This document shows, in pieces, positions 10,265-20,909 of a DNA stretch of 64,000 bases. The notes under the pieces were generated by a model that did not search any database, had not been told where the DNA came from, and was given only the letters and a program-made list of their open reading frames with translations. The position numbers and the translations under genes were made by a program. How positions within the stretch are numbered: the first letter of the stretch is position 1; the number at the start of each line of letters is the position of its first letter. The stretch is from positions 2,356,001 through 2,420,000 of the forward strand of contig NC_018216.1 in NCBI RefSeq assembly GCF_000219625.1, read 5' to 3'. This DNA is from Zymoseptoria tritici IPO323. Its lineage: Eukaryota > Ascomycota > Dothideomycetes > Mycosphaerellales > Mycosphaerellaceae.

Positions 10265-12381
10265 ATGGCGACCTCTCCGACCAGTCCAAGCGGACGCAAA
10301 CTCACAGATTACCTCCCCATTCCGGATTCACTGCAGCCCGTCCTGGAGCCCGGAAAGATGGAGACTGCGGCTTCTTTAACGGACGCGCCGACTGTCAGTC
10401 ATGCGCTTGCGCTGGAGGACCACAATCAGAAAGGTGCGGCGCAGGACGATCACGATATGGAAGTGAAGGACTTGGGATGGCAGGATCATGTCAAGGACCT
10501 TCCGAAGCCGCTTGTGGGTGGGCTGCCGAATGATGAGTTGTGGATTCTTTTGAGGAGATTCAATAAGGTGAGCTGGAAGCGAAGATAATGTCGTTTCCGT
10601 TACTGACATGTTTCAAGCAAATGTACCATGTCAAGGACTACCCGTACCCGGTGCCCGGTAATCTGGATCTCAATATCGCGGACGAAGAAGAATTCTCTCC
10701 CGATAAGCTGCGCGCAAACCTCGAGCGTCTGTACATGACAGTGCTCATCCCTCTCTTGGCAGCTGGCAAACATTTCATGCGACTGAGAACTTGGCGCGAG
10801 ACTCGCCGCACCGGAGCTTTCTGCGCCGCCTACTTCATCGCTTGGATCTTCGATCTGATTCTACCTCTCGTACTCGCAGTGGCAATCGCACTCATCGCCT
10901 ACCCACCAAGTCGCGAACTTCTCTTTCCTCCAGCGCCGCTCGCGCTCGTCAACGCTAAGACCGGAGGCGTGCAGAAGCCAAAGGCTGGAGTGTTGGGATC
11001 GACTGATTCCGCGACTGGAGCTCCAGAGAATCACAAGGGAGAGGCTGTAGAGGCCGAAGCTTCAGCGTTCGTCAACAGTATCGCTAATGTCGCGTTATCG
11101 AGCGTGGCAGGCAAGCATCCGCAAGGAGACCTAGCCGAAGATGAGCGTCAAGATGGTCCTGCGGACGATGCGGTGCCGGACCCCACGGCGATAGCAAGTA
11201 GTGCGGCCAACGCTCGTTCGACTGTTCAAGGTGGCAAGGGGAAGCATGACAAGGCCAAAGTTCCGATGGAGACTGCCATCTGGAACACAATGCGTCCGAC
11301 TATGCATGCCCTGGCCGACATCTCGGACACCTGGGAGCGCTTCGCAAATGCCCTTTCGCCAACTCCACCGTTCCCACACGACCTCTACCGTCTTCGCCTT
11401 GCCGCTGTCGTTGTTCCAATGCTCGCCGGCTCATTCTTCCTGAACTCCTATATGATCGTCAAAGGCGTTGGCTTCGGTGTCGGCTTCGGCATCTTCGGCG
11501 ATCCCCTGATCACTCGTGGTCTCGAATTCCTCAATTCAAAATTTCCTCGCTGGCAAAAGCTCCTTGAGCTTCGCAATACCCTTCTTAAAGGAGTTCCGAC
11601 CAATGCCCAGCTCACCGTCACACTTTTACGCATTGGCGAGGCAAACAAAGCTCCCCTTCCTCCTCCACCTATGTCCGCAGGGCACCCGGCCCACGAACCC
11701 GTGAATCTCACCGAAGACGAGCTCCGTGCTCATGGCGCCGATTGGCCTCTCAATGCAACGGATGGGGAAATAGCTGCGGCTATGGCTTCCGACCCTAGCG
11801 TCGCCCACGAGTCCGCCGGCCAAGACGTCGATGCAGGCAAAGAGAAGACCCATGGCAAGAAGGGCTCTCGCATTCTTGGCCTGTTCAAAACGAACGTCAA
11901 AGGCGCGGTCAATTCTGCTCTGGGCATGGACCACCTCAAAGCCAAGGCCGGCAGCGAACACTCCAAACAACGCCTCGGCGTCGTGCCCAATCCTAAGGAA
12001 ATTCACCTTTCTGGCCCGGTGGACTTCAAATGTCGCTTTCACGGCAAGAAAGGACACGCCTTCATCACCAGTAAAGCCACCATTCCATGTGTGGGCTTCA
12101 GTCTAGACAAACACATCACCAACGACACGAATGAGCTGCTCGAAAACATGACGCCAGTGTGGAGCGTCGCGGTGGCGGATATCCAGGAGATGAAGAAGAT
12201 TGGTGGGCTGGGTTGGAAGAGGAAGTTGGTGGTTGGATGGGCGCTGGACCGAGAGATCGCGGATGGGTTGGAAATTATCGATAAGAAAGGGGAGAGCTAT
12301 ATCATCACGGCGATGATTTTGAGGGACGAGTTGTTCAATCGGCTGATTGCTATGGGTGGACAGAGGTGGGAGGCGTGGTGA
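10265..12381 (+). CDS. DUF3292-type membrane protein
   Basis: Fungal protein of unknown function resembling the DUF3292 family. Two exons (10265-10567, 10618-12381) give 688 residues. The intron sits in the conserved block LPNDELWILLRRFNK-QMYHVK. A helical hairpin around residues 200-225 (AAYFIAWIFDLILPLVLAV) and another hydrophobic pair around 380-415 suggest membrane anchoring. Between and after them are low-complexity Ala/Gly/Lys-rich linkers. The C-terminal third (about 560-688) is compact and PH/GRAM-like in pattern, with VDFKCRFHGKKG, a run of beta-like segments, and a final amphipathic helix. That comparison is only an impression. Recognition of the family rests on the N-terminal block and overall layout. 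Confidence 0.7.
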
Positions 12382-12671
12382 GGGAGGAATTACATCGACA
12401 GAGCTTGGGAGTCATGGAACAGACATGGAAGTAATCGAAAGGGATGGAATGGTACGGCCGAACGGCGTTTTCATCGGCTTTGAGATGCGTTCTGGCAGAG
12501 CGTGACGTGAGATGAACATATCAATACCCCTTGAAGCATCACTGTGGCCTAAAAACTTCCAATACATATATTCATCGCTCTTAACGTATCCATATCTTCA
12601 CATCAAGATCTGCAACAGATCCATATCAGCTGTCGCCTGCGAGTCGACCAGCCTTTGCTACGGGGGGTCCT

Positions 12672-13376
12672 TCAGTCGTCATCCTCCGCATCGTCGACCT
12701 CCTCGAGGCTCTTCTCTTTTGGCACAACGCCGTTCTTTGCCTTCTTGGCCGCAGCCGCAGGTCCGCTGCTCTTGGCAGTGTCCTCATCCTCATCGTCGTC
12801 CTCCTCGGGAACAGCCTCTTCGTCGTCATCGTCGCCGGCCTCGGCGTCCTCTTCGTCATCGTCTTCAGCTGGCGCCGGGGCGGTCTTGCGCTTCTTGGAC
12901 TTGGGCTCGGCTGGGAGGTTATCAGAACATGGTATGGTACGCCATTGGCGAACGAAGTCCAATGGTTTGCGACTCACCTGGAGCTGCGGCCTCCTCTTCT
13001 TCTACTTCCTCCTCGGCATCTTCATCGTCATCTTCGGATGCGGATGCTCCTTCTTCGTCGTTTTCGGAGATGTATCTGCAGAGTGTGGTTAGCAATGGGT
13101 CGCGACAAGTCAAGGTTCAGCTGGCGGGAGAATGCGACAGCGCGGAAGCCATTCGCGACAACGAGATGCATCACGCTCATCGTGTTGCCATGGAGAAGGA
13201 CTCGTGCGTCGCACGCGATCGCAATCGCAATGACAGCGTGCGCGATGGCTCTCTGCAGGCTCAATGGATCGCAATGGCGAAGGTCAGACTTACTCCTCTT
13301 CCTCCTCACTGTCCTCGGGCAGCGATTGGAGCTCTTCCTCCTCCTCGGCCTCTTGCTTGCGCTTGCGGGTAGACAT
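12672..13376 (-). CDS. Small acidic nuclear protein
   Basis: Minus-strand gene with three exons (13376-13294, 13075-12978, 12910-12672) giving 139 residues. It begins MSTRKRKQEAEEEEE, has runs of Asp/Glu throughout, two short basic clusters (RKRK near the start, KSKKRK in the middle) that look like nuclear-localisation signals, and an Ala/Lys patch before the acidic C-terminus. No enzyme or fold can be assigned. The composition resembles histone- or nucleosome-binding acidic chaperones. Exon joins keep the frame (phases 2 and 1), and donor and acceptor sites are good. Codon use is GC-rich like the neighbours. Confidence 0.7.
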
Positions 13377-14274
13377 TGTTGGGTGGAGTTGGTGGTGAAG
13401 AGTGTGTTGAAAGCGTCGCAAGTGGTGAGAGCGATGTCAGAGAGAGGAAGAGGGATTTGAATCAGGAGTACCAATGAGTGAGAGAGGAGCTCGGAGCTAT
13501 CGATTCGGGGAACCGCATTACCTGTTGCGCGCTGCAGAGGCGGCTGGGAGCTTGGGCCGCGCGCTCGTCATTCGAGTCTGGGGTGGCCCTGAATGACGAG
13601 TCACGTGAATGTGAGCGATTAGTCTCCGCAGGGCACGTGTTCGTGATGCCAGGGAGAGAAATCATCAGCCTCCATCGACTTGTGCTACCATGGCTGGCTG
13701 CGGTGAGCCTGCAGTCGCCAAAATCAGTGACGGGACTCCAACGGGATGCTCGGAGCGATCAGAGAACGCGGCCACATACACAGATTGGCGATTGCCTTGG
13801 CTGTCCTGCGTTGTGCTCGTTCTTGTCGACGAGGAAGGTCGGAAGGGTCCTCTGTGACGATGACAATCTCGGTGAGCTCTCGCATGATACAATGATCACG
13901 ACGGCGACGTTGCTGTTGCCGCGTGGAGGCGAGCGTTGTCATCAGACAGACGTCGTCTCGACATGATGTGTGCTGCATGAACAAGCTGTCGAGAAAGTGC
14001 TCCGGCTTGCACAAACGTTATGCTCCTTCGGACCGGGGCTGCGCGGCCAGGATGTGTATCGCAATGCTTCCGGGTATGAAGATTCCAAATTCGCCATGGC
14101 TTCAATGAGCAAATACACAATAGGGAGCGAATATGAGCACCGTTCTTATTCAACAGATCGAGGTATCCGAAGTTGATCGAGCAAGGGACGCAGCACAGCG
14201 GCGAAGCACGGGTCATTGATTCTCCATATATACAGCTTCGGAGACCTTGATCGCTTCACAACTCACCGACAACA
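13377..14274. other. Intergenic, about 0.9 kb
   Basis: It holds the divergent upstream regions of the acidic-protein gene (minus) and the NAD(P)-binding gene (plus). Plus-strand and minus-strand frames here reach 162 codons but have no domain, signal or splice support and are treated as chance. Confidence 0.45.
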
Positions 14275-15113
14275 ATGCACATTCTCCTCGTTGGGGCTAC
14301 GGGTACTGTTCGAAACACTCATCGATAGTCTTCTAGCTGAACAATATCTCAGGGCCATCGGGCATCGCTTTCGCCCAAGAAGCTCTCGTCGCTGGTCATC
14401 GACTCACAATATTTGCCCGGAATCCAACGAAACTGCCCGAGAATGTCTCTACATCCAGCAATGTGACGATTGTCAAAGGAGAGTTCAACGACATGGAAGC
14501 CGCGCGGAAAGCAATTCAGACAGGTGCCACCGCCTTGGTATCCTTCGCAGGGCCACAACCTCCGGCCAAAGGAACGGTACGACGACGGGCGAGCATAAGT
14601 TGATCTCCACGGGGAGCATACTGATAATCCGCTTTTGCAGCCCGTGTCAGCTTTCTACGACAGACTTTTCCGCCTGATCAATGAGGACAAGGAGAATAGC
14701 ATTCGCCGATGCCTGGTTCTCGCGACTCCATCGTTCCAGGTGGCCGAGGACAGGAGTTCTTGGAAGTGGTGGTTGATTGTCTCAGTGATCCGCATGCTAG
14801 GCGGAGATGCATACGCAGATATTGTCGGGATCGGAAAGGTTGTGTCTGCTCTGCCAGTCGATGAGATCGAATGGACACTGTTCCGGTACGTCTCGAATTG
14901 CAGATGGCGAGGAGAATTGTTAGCTGATGTCTTTGCAGAGTGCCTGTACTCACCAATGGCGACTACGAGCCCGTTCGAACTGCTATGATCGATGACGGCA
15001 ACGACGGCTTGACACTGAGCCGAAAGAGCAATGCTGTGTGGGTTCTGCAGGAGCTGGAGGAGAGGAAATGGGTTGGCAGGGCTCCTGCTTTGTCGAATCC
15101 TGGCTGGTTCTAG
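14275..15113 (+). CDS. NAD(P)-binding Rossmann protein (atypical SDR / NmrA-like)
   Basis: Predicted atypical short-chain dehydrogenase or NAD(P)-sensor protein of the NmrA/SDR_a type. Four exons (14275-14302, 14353-14576, 14641-14885, 14939-15113) give 223 residues. The first exon encodes only MHILLVGAT, and splicing completes the dinucleotide-binding motif GATGPSG. After beta-strand 2 the cofactor-specificity segment is IFARNPTKL, suggesting NADP preference. The middle reads RRCLVLATPSF, and the C-terminal part has NAVWVLQELEERKWVGRAPALSNPGW. It lacks an obvious YxxxK catalytic pair, so it may bind cofactor without being a classical reductase. Substrate unknown. Exon phases are all consistent. 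Confidence 0.8.
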
Positions 15114-15499
15114 CGGTTCTGTGACACCTCAGAAGCTGGGTGTTGTCTTAGTTGGAACAGGTTCGGTGCCACCAAGCAGAGCCATAGGAACACAGTGGGA
15201 GAGATGTGTCTCAGCCTTATGTTCCAGCATCGTACCAAGCTCTTCTTCTCAGCTTTAAGCACATCTCTAGCGCGAAATCCTAGCGTACATCATGCAAGGG
15301 CAAGGAAGCCGCCGCCCCGTGGGATCTCCTTCCAGACCGAGGCGTCACGTTCTTCTGGCAGACCTCCACATTGCATCCGAGTCCACCTCGATCCCTTTCT
15401 TCTCAGTTATCCGATGCCTTCCTCGCTCGTCGCAGTCCTTGCCACGGAGCGTCAACTGCCGATTGCCGGATACCCTGTGAACGAACTCCGCCCGCCGTG
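15114..15499. other. Intergenic upstream of GPHR homologue
   Basis: The frame of the next gene stays open back to 15371, but only from a TTG codon. The first ATG in frame is at 15500. The stretch is read as promoter plus leader. Confidence 0.45.
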
Positions 15500-17149
15500 A
15501 TGCTCCCATCTTTGAACGATTGCGATGATTGTCTGCCATCATACTTGCGACGAAGAAGTCTCGACTCGGTGCCAGCTTCGACTATTGCGTGGTCTCTACT
15601 ACCTCTAGTACTGACGTGGATCGCTGTCTTCGCGGTCGCGCAGCGGAGACTCTTCCCGGTACTATCGGGCGATGGAGAGGAGCAGGAGAATGGCCGCGGT
15701 GAGCTTCCGCAACACCATGTCAAGAGTGGGAGCGTGAGCTGGAAGGAGAAAGTGAAGAACCCATCGGCACAGCGAGTAGCATCCTGGGTGTTCTCGACGA
15801 GCATCGGACTGTCAGCAGTTCTGGTCGAATTGCTCCTTTGCGAGATCTCCAACACACTGAATCCTGCCGCGAGAGGACTGGCGTTGAGGACGACACTGAG
15901 CTCGCTCTTAATTTTGAGCGTGGTCATCACACCTGGTTTAGAAATCCACGGACTTGTCACAGGCACGCTTGGAGGATCGAAGGAATCTACATCGACGAAG
16001 AGAGGCAAGTCGTCCTACATACGACTGAGTTTGGAAATGGTTCTCTTCGCAGCCTGGATACTGTTCTTTTGGTACATTCCACAAGCGTCGATCCTAAGGA
16101 AGAGCTTGCATGAAGGCGAACGTGGACATGACGAGAGCAAACATCCCTTTTCCGAGGCTTGCTTGGAGCGCATTGGGATTATCGGGATATCCTTGATGGC
16201 TTCTTTGTCGGGCTTTGCAGCAGTATCGTCGCTATGGCAGACATTTGGCGTCCGACATCGTACAGTCAAGGAATCGGACATCTCACGCAAGGCCTCTGGA
16301 CTTCAGGCTACACAAGACATGCTCGCAGCGAAGGCCAGCCGGGTACGCGCTCTCGAGCGTAAGATGAGCGAGTCCGCATCGCAGACCGAACAAGCCGGGT
16401 TCATGGGTCGTATGATGGGAGGTTTTCGGGGTTCAAAGGAAGCAACAGAACTCCAGTCCCTCCGTATGGAAGTCTCCGGCCTGGAAACGATGTCATTCAC
16501 GCTCTCCAATACCCTTATGAGTACTCGTGCTCGTTACGTCGAGCAACAGCGCTCTAAGACCACCTGGGGCCGAATCCTCAACGTAGTCAACATGGGATTT
16601 GCCATCTACTGCGCCTACCGCATCATTGCGACATCGATCTCTTCGCTCCGTCGCCTCACGCAGCCAGGCTACACCACTGCGACTACGGATCCGATCAACA
16701 ACTTTCTCGCTCTCGTCACAACCCATTGGGACAGCAATCTTGACCGCGAGGCCTGGTCCCGACAGATCTCTTTCTTGCTGTCCGGCGTTATGCTCCTGGC
16801 GTCCTTCAACGCTGTGTTGCAGACCTTCCGCGTGTTTGCTCGGTTCGCGCCGAATCTGCTGCAGCATGCGCAGACGAGTCTGCCGTTGGTTATCTCTCAG
16901 ATCGCAGGCACATACGTCATCAGCTCGGCCTTGTTGTTGAGGAGCAATTTGCCAGCGGAGGTGAGTAGTGTCATTACGGAGGCTTTGGGTACGCCGTTGG
17001 AGGGAGGGTTTGTAATGGGTTGGTTTGAGAGCTGGTTTCTGGTCGCCGTGGGACTTACTGCGACGGGCATCCTGGTGGGCCGGAAAGTCAGCGGTGGTGA
17101 CGATGACTGGGACGATGATGGGAGCATGGAAATGGGAAAACGACATTGA
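15500..17149 (+). CDS. Golgi pH regulator (GPHR / ABA-GPCR-like) membrane protein
   Basis: Multi-pass membrane protein of the GPHR/GTG family, which in animals acts as an anion channel acidifying the Golgi and in plants was described as an abscisic-acid GTG receptor. Intronless, 549 residues from ATG 15500. About nine hydrophobic helices are split by a central hydrophilic coiled-coil stretch (about 280-350, with ASRVRALERKMSESASQ). The conserved N-terminal GPHR region (about 30-230) and the C-terminal ABA-GPCR-like region (about 360-530) are recognisable, including WGRILNVVNMGFAIYCAYR and the final FESWFLVAVGL helix. Length matches fungal homologues. Compartment and ion are inferred from the family only. 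Confidence 0.85.
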   Translation: MLPSLNDCDDCLPSYLRRRSLDSVPASTIAWSLLPLVLTWIAVFAVAQRRLFPVLSGDGEEQENGRGELPQHHVKSGSVSWKEKVKNPSAQRVASWVFSTSIGLSAVLVELLLCEISNTLNPAARGLALRTTLSSLLILSVVITPGLEIHGLVTGTLGGSKESTSTKRGKSSYIRLSLEMVLFAAWILFFWYIPQASILRKSLHEGERGHDESKHPFSEACLERIGIIGISLMASLSGFAAVSSLWQTFGVRHRTVKESDISRKASGLQATQDMLAAKASRVRALERKMSESASQTEQAGFMGRMMGGFRGSKEATELQSLRMEVSGLETMSFTLSNTLMSTRARYVEQQRSKTTWGRILNVVNMGFAIYCAYRIIATSISSLRRLTQPGYTTATTDPINNFLALVTTHWDSNLDREAWSRQISFLLSGVMLLASFNAVLQTFRVFARFAPNLLQHAQTSLPLVISQIAGTYVISSALLLRSNLPAEVSSVITEALGTPLEGGFVMGWFESWFLVAVGLTATGILVGRKVSGGDDDWDDDGSMEMGKRH

Positions 17150-17292
17150 TGTCACCTTTGCTACGAATCCGTCCGCACTTCTGCGACATTAGCATACCTT
17201 GCATAATGACTCGAAATGAGGGAAGCGATCGCCGAATTGTCAGAGTCGTGAACATTATGCTTCATTACAACATAAGGTATATGTAAACCGAA

Positions 17293-17790
17293 CTACCTCC
17301 TCGCCGGAACCCAGACAGAATCAGTGACCGTCGAGGTTACCGCCGGCGCAACGACAATAACAGTAACAGTAGCCGCAGCACTCGTTATGCGGACTTCTTC
17401 CCATGCTGATTCTGCTGCCTGCTATTTCACATCGTCAGCTCAAACCCTCCAAAAGCTTAGAGTCAAAATGATACTCACCGTCTCCGCCGCCTCAAAGAAA
17501 GTCTCCATCCGTGTCTCCATGACCGTGAAAGGAAATCCTGAAATCGTTCTCGTTTCCTCTCCCGCTCCTATACAAGCACACGCCGCTCTGTAGGCATCAT
17601 AGTCACACTCCGCGTACTTTGGCGGACAACGTGGACCAGCCTGCTCTGAGAGTCCACGAATGCGTAGGTCCGGCATCGCGGTAAGAGTCTTCGTCTCCGT
17701 GGCGAAGACTACGGGTGTGATGATATCCGTCGCGGTGAACGTCCTCGGTGCTGACTCAGCGTCGACGAGATGTTGCAGGTGGTCAGCCAA
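17293..17790 (-). pseudogene. 3' part of a secreted-protein gene, 5' end missing or displaced
   Basis: On the minus strand two exons splice cleanly: about 17790-17479 and 17421-17293, with a GTGAGT donor and a TAG acceptor preceded by a CTGAC branch site. They encode a Thr/Val-rich stretch (PRTFTATDIITPVVF), a cysteine block (CPPKYAECDYDAYRAACAC) and a Ser/Thr/Val tail ending VWVPARR. This layout is common in fungal secreted or cell-wall proteins. The frame has no ATG at its 5' end, and the first possible upstream exon with a signal peptide lies over 300 bp away, beyond an odd repeat-bearing stretch. It may be an interrupted gene or the 3' part of a gene with an unusually long intron. Confidence 0.45.
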
Positions 17791-18116
17791 AAACTGGTTT
17801 GGCCGCTACTCGCGTCTGATTGGTCGCTCAAATTTACAAGTGGCTTGGCGCTGCATTCACGCGTACACTGTATACCGCCGGGCGTATCTTACTTTTACAC
17901 AAGCAGCAACGGCAGGGTCACAAGCTAGAACGGCAGGGTCAGAACGTTAGGGTTACCCTACGAGATTCCGTTTAATGTCCCGTTTAATATCCCGTTCAAT
18001 GTCCCGTTTAATACTGTGCTCAAATCTATTCAAATTAGTCCCCGAGTCGAGGGATTTGGCGCTGGGGGCAGCCTATTCGGATTCCAAAATACGTATCTCC
18101 CTCGTTTTCGTTCGCG
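17791..18116. repeat. Repeat-bearing stretch between two secreted-protein exons
   Basis: This 326-bp segment holds four 12-bp near-copies of the unit TCCCGTTTAATG at 17968-18016, and two copies of ACGGCAGGGTCA (about 17909-17945). It also contains the short palindrome-like run GTTAGGGTTACCCTAC. No coding sense is evident. Its position between a signal-peptide exon and the downstream exons suggests an insertion. I could not identify terminal repeats. Confidence 0.4.
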
Positions 18117-18308
18117 TCACGGTCGGCTTGCGATTGTGGTCACCACGAGACATGCTTTGCAGTTCGCCGGTGCATTTGCGTTGGCTTTTAGGCTGGAGAG
18201 ACAGGTGTTTGTGGAGTCGTAGCAGAACGAGAGATCTTCGGGGTCGATCGCGAGGACGGTTTGTGTGAAGAGAGGGGATGTGAGGAGGAGAAGCCATGTC
18301 CAGTCCAT
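18117..18308 (-). CDS. Signal-peptide exon of a putative secreted protein
   Basis: The minus-strand ATG at 18308 starts MDWTWLLLLTSPLFTQTVLA, an excellent secretion signal, followed by a cysteine-containing mature stretch (FCYDSTNTCL, CKACL). The frame stops after 63 codons. The most economical reading is that this is the 5' exon of the gene whose remaining exons lie at 17790-17293, with the intervening segment either a long intron or an insertion. It could also be an independent small secreted protein. Confidence 0.45.
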   Translation of the reverse strand: MDWTWLLLLTSPLFTQTVLAIDPEDLSFCYDSTNTCLSSLKANANAPANCKACLVVTTIASRP

Positions 18309-19334
18309 TTTGAATAGAGCGTTGAAGTCCAGTCCGAGTAGAGTGATGAAAGATGCGTTTTGCTGAGGGTGATATCGAGAGGGAGACTGAGACCTACGAT
18401 GTATGCACCAGCAAGAGGGAAATTGACAGGCGTACAGTTGGAGGATGGCACCTATATGTACATAACGTTCGCAAGGCGTTTACCAAAGGCTCAGGCGATT
18501 TCGCATCGATTCCCCCATGGATCAGCTCATCTCTTCTGGACCACGGCAGAGTCGAAGCCGCCGGACGAAGTCCCCGAGGCATGGAGGTGCGTGCTCTCCT
18601 GAAAAGCAATAGTCGCGTCTTGGCTCGCGCAACGGATAGCCCTTTTTTCTAACGGATGTGGCGTCCCTGACAGCTGGATCGCTAATGCTCAGCGGATGTT
18701 GACTCAAGATTGATATGGGAAAGTCGATCATGGTAGCGAGTGAACCGTGGTTTCAACTGCCAAGGCATCGCTTCTGAGCTGGGTGAGCTGTCTCATATTG
18801 TTGTTGATTGGGCGAAAAGTGAGGAGTTGATTCAAAACGGCTGTTAAGGTTTACTCTCACGTGTCGCGTTACTTCCCGTTTGGGCCATTCAGCTGAGGTG
18901 GAGCAAAGACCCTCGTGGAGTTGGTCAGCTGAGGAAGAATTTCGGTGGCTTGCGCTGCTTCAAGAACGATGGGTTCGTCTGTCTCACATTGCTTGGAATC
19001 GTGCAAGACACTCACACGTCAACCAAGATGCACACCTTCCATTTTCATTCCTCAAAACTCTCGGCTGGGCGCAGAGAAGGCCACTATCTGGGAGCACACA
19101 GGCGTGCCATGGCGGTGAAAAGAGCAAACTCGAATCGTGCATAACGTGAGAGTTGAGGATGAGTACTTGGAAACAGGCAGTAACACGACGTGGTTCACGT
19201 TTGAAGTTTTGATTCCGTAGCTAGTGACGCCATTCGCCTTTGCATTGGGCTCTGTCCGCCCTTTTCCCCACCCGAACCACAAGAAACAATCCCGCTACAC
19301 CACGTCATGCTCTTCCAAAAAAAAAGCAACCAGA
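18309..19334. other. Intergenic, about 1.0 kb
   Basis: Short unsupported frames only. The right end contains the 3' flank of the minus-strand ribosomal-protein gene, including an A-rich run at about 19318-19326. No repeat or RNA gene is seen. Confidence 0.45.
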
Positions 19335-20672
19335 CTAGTTCATCTGGCGGATGAGAGCGTTGATGTACTCTTCACGGTTGCCGAGGTCACCTCCCTCGAC
19401 GAAGTGCTTGAACTTGCGAGGACGGAAGCCACCAGTTGGGTTGCTGAGCTTGAATGGCCAGAGGAAGTTGGAGGCCTGCTTGAAGTTGGGGCCGACGGTG
19501 TAGATCTCGTGGATGAGATCCTCCATGCAGACGATGCCGAACTTTCCGAGGTGAGCTTCGATGATGGAGTTGTCGGTGAGAGGAATGCGGTGCTTCTCAG
19601 CAGTCTTGGCGTAACCGCGCTTGTACACGAGCTCACGGACAGACTTGAGGTTGGGGTAACCGTAGGCGATGAATGGCTCGACGATCTTGAGCATCTCCGA
19701 GGTGGCCTTGGTCAGGCGGATAAAGACACCGTTGTTGATCTGGAGCAGACGGAGGAGCTGAAGAGTCTTGCGCTTCTTGGGGTCGATCTTGTTGATACCC
19801 TTGATGCGCACAACGAACACGAGCTTGGGCTCGGCTGGGACGTAGTAGCTGCCTTCAGACTTGGCGACACGACCCAGGCGGATCTTCTCGCGCTCGAGGT
19901 CGCGGTACTCCTTCACGTAAGACTCGGCACGCTTGAAGATGGTTTCGCGCTTGGACTTGTTCTCCTGTGGGTGCACTGTTAGCTTTCTTGCTCATCAATG
20001 CCCGTGTTTCTCCAAATGCATCATTTGTCACAGCAAAAGTCAGACCCGAAAGATGGTTAACGTTACGACAGCACCGCCCGGAGGCTAGTCGAGTTGAAGT
20101 TGAATGAAGCTTCATCATAGTATGCAGGGCAGTGGTGTGGGAATGATGTACCTTCTTGCGGGCATCGCGAGCCTCAGCCTTCTCAGCGCGCTCCTTCTCC
20201 TGGCTCTTGCGCTTCTTGAGAAGAGTCTCTGGAACCAGGATCTGGTCCTTGGTGGGGACGGTGCTGTACCACAACTGTCAGTCGGTCCGCTCGTGCGGTG
20301 GGGACAAAGCCCCGAGCGAAGAATTGCGGCACAGTGGTCTGCTGGCTCTCATGCATTCTCCGCTGACACTCCAAAGAGTGGTGTGCAGTCGGTGGGAGAG
20401 ATCCCATCCAACCAGACCTCGCTAGGCGAGAATGCCGCAGCTCTTTCGAGCATTGCAACGATGGCTCGGACAAAGGGCTTACGCCTGCAATGCCTTGTGC
20501 CTTCCACCTCACATTCTGGCGTGCCCAAATTGACAGCGCGCAGGACTGAGGCGGGCTGGAGTGTATGGTGCTGCCATCGCGGTGATGGCGAGCATTGCTG
20601 AGCGTTGCGGACCGACTGTGCTGCGTTTCTTCACCCGATGGTGGATGGAACGTACTTCTTCGATGGAGCCAT
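19335..20672 (-). CDS. RPL7: 60S ribosomal protein uL30 (RPL7)
   Basis: Cytosolic large-subunit ribosomal protein. Three exons on the minus strand (20672-20656, 20263-20152, 19964-19335) give 252 residues. The 17-nt first exon encodes MAPSK, and splicing gives [20 protein letters not shown], the conserved start. The body shows [12 protein letters not shown], the uL30 core [10 protein letters not shown], and the end [12 protein letters not shown]. Intron 1 is about 392 bp and intron 2 about 187 bp, far longer than others in the window. Long 5' introns are usual in fungal ribosomal-protein genes and often hold regulatory sequence. Yeast Rpl7 is 244 residues, so the length fits. It is transcribed divergently from SNF8. 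Confidence 0.95.
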
Positions 20673-20909
20673 TTTGTCGGTTAGTTCGGTGGTCGAAGGA
20701 TGGACTGGGTGATGTCTTGTCGGTGGGCGAGAGAAGTCCAATCGAAAATTGAATAGCTCGATGTTCGCCGGTGCGATACACGTGATCATCGGCGCTTGGC
20801 GGTGCGATCTTCCGACCTGGACACCTCAGGCATGACAACAGTCATACAGCCAACAGCTTGGACTTGAACTCTCCATTGGAACATCCTCTCTCCTCAATAA
20901 CATCTGAGC
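20673..20909. promoter_or_regulatory. Divergent promoter of RPL7 and SNF8
   Basis: Only 237 bp separate the two start codons, so both genes must share or abut promoter elements. The stretch has a TTGAATAGCTCG segment and pyrimidine-rich runs near the SNF8 start. No specific factor site can be named with confidence. Confidence 0.6.

Noticed and set aside
13478..13966. 162-codon plus-strand frame
   Set aside because: No domain or signal, conflicting frames opposite, and it lies in the divergent promoter interval.
15371..15499. Extended start of the GPHR frame
   Set aside because: Also begins at TTG; ATG 15500 gives a normal N-terminus.
17945..17956. Telomere-like TTAGGGTTA
   Set aside because: A single hexamer with no tandem array, inside an interior region; not evidence of a telomere.
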